The position numbers and the translations under genes are program-made. Below, piece by piece: positions 1 to 3,694 of a DNA stretch of 6,270 bases. Positions within the stretch are counted from its first letter, which is position 1, and every line of letters begins with the position of its first letter. The notes below the pieces were generated by a model. It was not told the DNA's origin. It searched no databases and was given only the letters and a program-made list of their open reading frames with translations. The DNA comes from Pseudomonadota bacterium (GTDB lineage: Bacteria > Pseudomonadota > Gammaproteobacteria > Burkholderiales > Sulfuriferulaceae): the NCBI GenBank assembly GCA_021794855.1, contig JAJYPZ010000078.1, forward strand, positions 1 through 6,270, in the 5' to 3' direction.

Positions 1-212
1 GCAATTATATAAATGCTGTATTAATCACCGCCAATAAAAATGATTGGATTCCTGCAGGTATCTTCGCGGCTGATATACGTTGCAAAGGGGTGCTTGATGC
101 CCTGCATACGGGACAATACCGCATGACAACATCACCTGACTGGGATTTGCAAGTACAGGGCATGCATATTCGCGTTAATCAACAGACTCGCCTTTGTAAG
201 GATGGGAGATAG
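1..212 (+). CDS. C-terminal fragment of an unrecognised protein
   Basis: An open frame enters from the left edge (first whole codon at base 3) and ends at TAG 210-212, giving 69 visible residues. The visible tail contains the stretches ITANKNDWIPAGIFAADIR and YRMTTSPDWDLQVQGMHIRV and ends LCKDGR. I do not recognise the family. There is no signal peptide or membrane segment in the visible part, and two WD/DW pairs (NDW, DWD) are the only distinctive points. The frame is stop-free and reads like real protein (mixed hydrophobic and charged pattern). A hairpin with a T-run begins right at the stop codon, which supports a true gene end. Codon use is noticeably more AT-rich than in the genes to its right, which is compatible with transferred or accessory DNA. 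It could also be a remnant of a decayed gene. The start and most of the protein are outside the window. Confidence 0.55.
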   Translation, partial: NYINAVLITANKNDWIPAGIFAADIRCKGVLDALHTGQYRMTTSPDWDLQVQGMHIRVNQQTRLCKDGR

Positions 213-237
213 GTAGAAAGGGGAAGCTACCCTTTTT
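212..237 (+). terminator. Weak rho-independent terminator after the first gene
   Basis: Directly at the TAG stop there is a short G-rich/C-rich hairpin followed by Ts. AAAGGG (217-222) can pair with CCCTTT (230-235) across a 7-base loop, leaving a T-run that ends at 237. An alternative, mutually exclusive stem is GGTAG (212-216) with CTACC (227-231). The T-run after the stem is short, so termination may be partial. No other terminator is visible before the next gene. Confidence 0.45.
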
Positions 238-288
238 ATCCCCACCTTCTGCCCTCTGTTCTGAGTAATCGTAACCTGGCATATCCAT

Positions 289-332
289 AGCGGACATTTC
301 TATTTGGGACAAAGCGAACATGACTACTTTGC
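289..332 (+). repeat. Degenerate direct repeat, 24-nt period
   Basis: Two copies of a 20-base unit lie at 289-308 and 313-332. They start AGCGGACAT and AGCGAACAT and share 14 of 20 positions by direct alignment, including AGCG, ACAT, CTA and TT. A third, weaker trace is the AACATG at 342-347, about 25 bases after the AACATG at 317-322. Closely spaced imperfect repeats of about 20 bases are known at the ends of some insertion sequences (for example the IS21 family), so this may be an eroded IS end. No transposase gene is present in the window, so that origin is inference. A protein-binding array upstream of the mutase gene is the alternative. Confidence 0.4.
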
Positions 333-430
333 GTTTGCGCTAACATGCCAATGTCAATACCTTGTCCTCGCAGCCGGATGTAGGTATGCTTCTGTCTTAT
401 TCCGCACCAATCAAGCTGCCAAATCGGGCG

Positions 431-464
431 AATTTATTTAAATATGTTTTTTAATTTATCAATG
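431..464 (+). promoter_or_regulatory. AT-rich putative promoter region of the pgm-mogA operon
   Basis: The 283-base gap before the mutase gene ends in a strongly AT-rich block that includes the perfect 10-bp palindrome TATTTAAATA (435-444) and -10-like hexamers such as TATGTT (443-448). I could not find a convincing -35 partner at 16-18 bases, so no exact promoter is assigned. Its position 30-65 bases before the TTG start and the contrast with the GC-richer coding DNA make it the best place for transcription initiation of the operon. Confidence 0.3.
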
Positions 465-483
465 CAATCATGAGTGTTTAATC

Positions 484-489
484 GGGGGA
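484..489 (+). promoter_or_regulatory. Shine-Dalgarno site that fixes the TTG start of the mutase
   Basis: GGGGGA lies 6 bases before the TTG at 496. It is the only purine-rich anti-16S complement in this stretch and decides the choice of the rare start codon, since no ATG or GTG in the same frame occurs after the upstream in-frame stop. Confidence 0.7.
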
Positions 490-495
490 ACTGTC

Positions 496-1872
496 TTGCA
501 AAATCTGCCTAAAGAAATTTTCAAAGCTTATGACATACGCGGTATCGTCGGCAAGACGCTGACGCCGGAAATCGTGGAAGCCATCGGCCACGCCATCGGT
601 TCCGAGGCGGTTTGCCGTAAACAGAGCAGCATCTGCATAGGGCGCGACGGCCGGCTATCGGGTCCCGATCTGGCCGCCGCATTGGCGCGCGGCATACAGA
701 AAGCGGGGATCAACGTTATCGACCTGGGCATGGTCGCTACCCCGATGACCTATTTTGCCGCGTATCAATTGAATACGCATTCCGCCGTCATGGTCACCGG
801 CTCGCACAATCCGCCCGATTACAACGGCCTCAAAATGGTGCTGGGCGGCGAAACCTTATCGGGCGAGGCGATCCAGGCCTTGCGCAACCGGCTGGAAACC
901 AACGACCTGGTAAACGGCAACGGCACATACAGCCAGCATGACATTGCCACCGAATACCTTGATCGCATCGTCGGCGACATCAAGCTGGCGCGGCCCATGA
1001 AAATCATCGTTGATGCGGGTAACGGCATACCCGGCGCATTCGGTCCGACGCTCTACCGTCGTCTCGGTTGCGCCGTGGAAGAGATGTTCTGCGAAGTGGA
1101 CGGTAATTTCCCTAACCATCACCCCGACCCGTCGCAACCCGATAACCTGCGCGACCTGATCGCTCGCCTCAAAACCAGCGACGCCGAAATCGGCTTGGCG
1201 TTTGACGGAGACGGCGACCGTCTGGGCGTCGTCACCAAGGACGGCACGATCATTTTCCCCGACCGGCAGCTGATGCTGTTTGCCGACGACGTACTGTCGC
1301 GCAACCCGAATGCCGAAATTATCTTCGACGTCAAATCGACGCGCAAGCTGTTCGAATGGATACGCGTGCGCGGCGGACGGCCCCTGCTATGGAAAACTGG
1401 CCACAGTTTCATCAAGGCCAAAATGAAAGAAACCGGCGCTTTGCTGGCAGGCGAAATGTCCGGCCATATCTTTTTCAAGGAACGCTGGTACGGTTTCGAC
1501 GACGGTCTGTACGCCGGTGCGCGACTGCTGGAATATCTGAGCAGGCAACCCGATCTCGATGCCACCTTGCACAGTTTGCCCGATACCGTCAACACACCTG
1601 AAATCAATATCGCCATGGCCGAAGGCGAGCATTACAAACTGATGACGCTCTTGCAAAACACCGCGCACTTTACCGATGCGCAGGAAATTATCAAACTCGA
1701 CGGTCTGCGCGTCGAGTATGCCGACGGTTTCGGACTGGCTCGCCCTTCCAATACGACGCCCGTGATCGTGCTGCGTTTCGAAGCCGATACCCAGGCGGGC
1801 CTGTCACGTATCCAGACCGATTTCCGCCGCGTCTTCAAAGAAGCTGCGCCTGACCTGAAACTGCCTTTCTGA
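496..1872 (+). CDS. Phosphomannomutase/phosphoglucomutase (AlgC type)
   Basis: This cytoplasmic enzyme of the alpha-D-phosphohexomutase family interconverts the 6- and 1-phosphates of mannose and glucose through a phosphoserine and a glucose/mannose 1,6-bisphosphate intermediate. It supplies GDP-mannose and UDP-glucose routes to LPS, exopolysaccharide and glycogen. At 458 aa it is close to P. aeruginosa AlgC (about 463 aa). All four functional loops are present: the N-terminal KAYDIRG (10-16), the catalytic serine loop TGSHNP (101-106, Ser103), the Mg-binding DGDGDR (237-242, Asp237/239/241), the sugar-recognition GEMSGH (319-324) and the C-terminal phosphate-binding RPSNTTP (416-422). The start is TTG at 496-498, preceded by GGGGGA (484-489) with a 6-base spacer. 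No in-frame ATG lies between the upstream stop TAA (439-441) and this TTG, and the protein begins MQNLPKEIFKAYDIRG as is usual for the family. The stop lies 2 bases before mogA. algC and manB are both used as symbols for such genes, so none is assigned. The enzyme is probably active on both sugars, but substrate preference cannot be read from sequence alone. Confidence 0.96.
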   Translation: MQNLPKEIFKAYDIRGIVGKTLTPEIVEAIGHAIGSEAVCRKQSSICIGRDGRLSGPDLAAALARGIQKAGINVIDLGMVATPMTYFAAYQLNTHSAVMVTGSHNPPDYNGLKMVLGGETLSGEAIQALRNRLETNDLVNGNGTYSQHDIATEYLDRIVGDIKLARPMKIIVDAGNGIPGAFGPTLYRRLGCAVEEMFCEVDGNFPNHHPDPSQPDNLRDLIARLKTSDAEIGLAFDGDGDRLGVVTKDGTIIFPDRQLMLFADDVLSRNPNAEIIFDVKSTRKLFEWIRVRGGRPLLWKTGHSFIKAKMKETGALLAGEMSGHIFFKERWYGFDDGLYAGARLLEYLSRQPDLDATLHSLPDTVNTPEINIAMAEGEHYKLMTLLQNTAHFTDAQEIIKLDGLRVEYADGFGLARPSNTTPVIVLRFEADTQAGLSRIQTDFRRVFKEAAPDLKLPF

Positions 1873-1874
1873 TC

Positions 1875-2438
1875 ATGGATACCGCCACCATCGGGCTGGT
1901 CTCGATTTCCGACCGCGCCTCCAGCGGCGTATACGAAGACCGGGGTATCCCTGCCTTGCGTGCCTGGCTGGAAAACGCCCTGCTCAATCCCTGCGCTTTC
2001 GAAACGCGGCTGATTGCCGACGAACAGAGCTTGATCGAAGCAACGCTGATCAGTCTGGCGGATGCGCATGGCTGCGACTTGATCCTCACCACCGGCGGCA
2101 CCGGCCCCGCGCCGCGCGACGTTACCCCCGAGGCGACACTTGCCGTAGCAGACAAAATCCTGCCCGGTATCGGCGAAGCCATGCGTGCCGTCAGCCTGAA
2201 ATATGTCGCTACCGCCATCCTTTCGCGACAAGTCGGAGTGGTCCGCGGCCAATGCTTGATCATCAATCTACCCGGTCAGCCCAAAGCCATCGGCCAGACG
2301 CTAGACGGCATATTTTCCGCTATCCCGTATTGCATCGATTTAATCGGGGGCGCATACCTGGAAACCAAAGATGGTGCGGCTTTCAGACCTGGTAGTAGCA
2401 AAAAAACAACAGAAGAATGCCCTGAACTGCCGAAATAG
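1875..2438 (+). CDS. mogA: Molybdopterin adenylyltransferase MogA
   Basis: MogA adenylates molybdopterin with ATP, giving the MPT-AMP intermediate into which MoeA inserts molybdate; it acts in the cytoplasm in molybdenum cofactor synthesis. The 187-aa protein follows E. coli MogA (about 195 aa) closely: N-terminal IGLVSISDRASSGVY (6-20), the MoCF nucleotide/pterin loop TTGGTGP (72-78), RDVTPEAT (81-88), ILSRQVG (115-121) and NLPGQPK (131-137). Asp49 and Asp82, which correspond to the catalytically important aspartates of E. coli MogA, are both present. Compared with E. coli as I remember it, about 12 residues are missing between LDG (143-145) and IFSAIPYC (146-153). The last 15 residues are poorly conserved. 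The start ATG is 2 bases after the TGA of the mutase gene and has no clear ribosome binding site of its own, which points to translational coupling. No other cofactor gene is nearby, so its pairing with the mutase does not reflect a shared pathway. Confidence 0.95.
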   Translation: MDTATIGLVSISDRASSGVYEDRGIPALRAWLENALLNPCAFETRLIADEQSLIEATLISLADAHGCDLILTTGGTGPAPRDVTPEATLAVADKILPGIGEAMRAVSLKYVATAILSRQVGVVRGQCLIINLPGQPKAIGQTLDGIFSAIPYCIDLIGGAYLETKDGAAFRPGSSKKTTEECPELPK

Positions 2439-2484
2439 ATTCATCTATTGGGACTCCATAATAATTCATGTTAGACTCGTTTCA

Positions 2485-2497
2485 CCTGTAATACAGG
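2485..2497. promoter_or_regulatory. Perfect 13-bp palindrome upstream of ompA, candidate operator
   Basis: CCTGTA (2485-2490), one central A, then TACAGG (2492-2497) form a perfect inverted repeat. The single-base centre cannot make an RNA hairpin, so a dimeric DNA-binding regulator is the more natural reading. It lies 57-69 bases before the ompA ATG, where a promoter would be expected. It has the CTGT...ACAG look of a LexA half-site pair, but with 3 bases between the halves instead of 8, so it is not a LexA box. The bound protein is unknown. Confidence 0.35.
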
Positions 2498-2542
2498 ATA
2501 GCGACGCAGCCCTTTAGTCTCTTGCTTTTTTGTTATATTTTT

Positions 2543-2548
2543 GGAGGA
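2543..2548 (+). promoter_or_regulatory. Strong Shine-Dalgarno site of ompA
   Basis: GGAGGA sits 5 bases before the ATG at 2554 in an AT-rich leader. It selects that ATG over the upstream in-frame TTG at 2530, which would place this site inside the coding region and add eight residues ahead of the signal peptide. The strength fits a highly expressed outer-membrane protein. Confidence 0.85.
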
Positions 2549-2553
2549 AAACA

Positions 2554-3576
2554 ATGTCCCGCACATTACGTAATTTGGTCGCACTTTCCTGCGTGTTGAT
2601 GACCGGTCAAGCGCTTGCATCAGACCCGACATCTAATGTCGATTCCCGTTTTTACATCAGTCCTAGCATCAGCGCCACCGCTACAGACAAAGACTGGGGC
2701 ACGAACAATGGTATGGGTTTTGGTGTTGGAATCGGTAAAGCCGTATCCGAAAGCTGGAACCTGGAATTGAACGGCAACTACACCGATCAGAGCCTGAAAA
2801 GCGGCAACAACCACGTACAAAACTTCGGCTACGATGTCGACGCCATGTATTTCTTCAGCCGTAATCCTTCCTTCTCTCCCTTCATCGAAGCTGGTGTGGG
2901 CGGCGTAAACACTCACGTTTACAGCAGTTCGCAAGATAACTTCGCCGGCAACGTCGGTATCGGTTTCATGAAGTGGATGAATGATATCGCGTTTCGCGCC
3001 GATCTCCGTTATCGCCGTGTGAACGATGTCAACAACTATCCGGGCGGCATCGGCACCTTCACTCCTAGCGACTGGATTGCCAGCATAGGTCTGGTCATTC
3101 CTCTCGGTCCTAAGCCTGTACCGCCGGCACCTGCCCCAGCTCCGGAACCAGCTCCCGCTCCAGCTCCAGCACCGCAGGAAGCTCCGCCACCTCCTCCAGC
3201 TCCCGAGCCGGTTGAAATACCGCGTCCGGTCGCTCACAGCAAGATCGTTCTGGAAGGTACCCACTTTGCTTTCAACAAGGCTACTCTGCGTCCTGACGGC
3301 AAGGAAATTCTTGACGAAAACGCTAAAGCTCTGAACAAGTACCCAGACATCAATGTGGAAATCGCGGGTTACACCGACAGTACCGGTCCAGCTAAATACA
3401 ACCTGAAACTGTCGAAGGAACGCGCTGAAACGGTCAAAAAATACCTCGAATCCAAAGGTATTGCCGCAAACCGCATGACGATCAAAGGTTTCGGCGAGAA
3501 GCATCCTATCGCCAGCAACAAGACCAAAGCCGGTCGTGCTAAAAACCGTCGTGTAGAAATTGAAATCCTGAACTAA
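2554..3576 (+). CDS. ompA: OmpA-family outer-membrane protein
   Basis: This 340-aa protein is predicted to sit in the outer membrane as a small beta-barrel and to hold peptidoglycan with its C-terminal domain. Residues 1-22 are a signal peptide (basic MSRTLR start, hydrophobic LVALSCVLM, cleavage after ALA at 20-22). Residues about 30-185 alternate in the manner of an eight-stranded barrel and end with the strand IASIGLVIPLG. A proline/alanine linker covers about 186-224. Residues 229-340 are an OmpA C-terminal domain with the conserved TDSTG (274-278) and LSKERAETV (286-294) blocks. Asp275 and Arg290 have the same 15-residue spacing as the diaminopimelate-binding Asp271/Arg286 pair of E. coli OmpA. 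The mature protein has no cysteine, so the disulfide of the E. coli C-terminal domain is absent. The gene has its own leader after mogA and ends ahead of a strong terminator. It is probably a structural OmpA/OprF-like protein. The barrel is too divergent to name a ligand, and the symbol denotes the family. Confidence 0.9.
   Translation: MSRTLRNLVALSCVLMTGQALASDPTSNVDSRFYISPSISATATDKDWGTNNGMGFGVGIGKAVSESWNLELNGNYTDQSLKSGNNHVQNFGYDVDAMYFFSRNPSFSPFIEAGVGGVNTHVYSSSQDNFAGNVGIGFMKWMNDIAFRADLRYRRVNDVNNYPGGIGTFTPSDWIASIGLVIPLGPKPVPPAPAPAPEPAPAPAPAPQEAPPPPPAPEPVEIPRPVAHSKIVLEGTHFAFNKATLRPDGKEILDENAKALNKYPDINVEIAGYTDSTGPAKYNLKLSKERAETVKKYLESKGIAANRMTIKGFGEKHPIASNKTKAGRAKNRRVEIEILN
3118..3213 (+). repeat. 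Proline/alanine-coding low-complexity tract in ompA
   Basis: The linker between barrel and peptidoglycan-binding domain is encoded by iterated CCAGCTCC-like units giving runs of Pro-Ala (PAPAPAPEPAPAPAPAP) and then five consecutive prolines. Such tracts vary in length among OmpA/OprF homologues and are prone to slippage in units of six bases. The frame is intact here. Confidence 0.75.
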
Positions 3577-3587
3577 GCACGTTGAAA

Positions 3588-3622
3588 TACGCCGTTGGGC
3601 TGCGCAAGCAGGCCACGGCGTA
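3588..3622 (+). other. Long 3'-UTR hairpin with GCAA tetraloop after ompA
   Basis: TACGCCGT (3588-3595) pairs perfectly with ACGGCGTA (3615-3622). After a bulged T3596, GG pairs with CC (3613-3614), a single G-G mismatch follows, and CTGC (3600-3603) pairs with GCAG (3608-3611) around a GCAA loop of the GNRA type. That is 14 base pairs in all. There is no T-run directly after it, so it is not a terminator itself. It could protect the ompA mRNA 3' end, be part of a 3'-derived small RNA, or be one copy of a REP-like repeat. The structure is seen in the sequence; the role is inference. Confidence 0.55.
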
Positions 3623-3642
3623 CAGAGACACCCCTTAGTAAC

Positions 3643-3671
3643 AAAAAAACCGCAGATTCTGCGGTTTTTTT
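3643..3671. terminator. Bidirectional rho-independent terminator between ompA and hrpA
   Basis: Seven As (3643-3649) precede CCGCAG (3650-3655), a 3-base loop ATT, CTGCGG (3659-3664) and seven Ts (3665-3671). The stem is perfect, and each strand ends in a seven-U run, so it can stop transcription from both directions. It lies 67 bases after the ompA stop and 24 bases beyond the hrpA stop on the other strand, exactly where two convergent genes would share one. Confidence 0.93.
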
Positions 3672-3694
3672 GCTTTTAGCGCCACGCTTACTGT

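Noticed and set aside
470..495. ATG at 470 as the start of the mutase gene
   Set aside because: It is out of frame with the mutase and is not preceded by a purine-rich site. The TTG at 496 is in frame with a good one.
2485..2497. LexA (SOS) box reading of the palindrome
   Set aside because: The half-sites resemble CTGT and ACAG, but 3 bases separate them where the proteobacterial LexA site has 8.
2530..2553. Upstream in-frame TTG start for ompA, adding eight residues
   Set aside because: The extension MLYFWRKT would be read through the strong GGAGGA site and would precede a normal signal peptide. The ATG at 2554 has ideal spacing.
2620..3504. A 294-codon open frame on the minus strand opposite ompA
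   Set aside because: It lies entirely antisense to a clear OmpA-family gene. Its protein is a low-complexity mirror (runs of W, R, S opposite the Pro-Ala linker) with no recognisable domain, and I saw no ribosome binding site or promoter for it.
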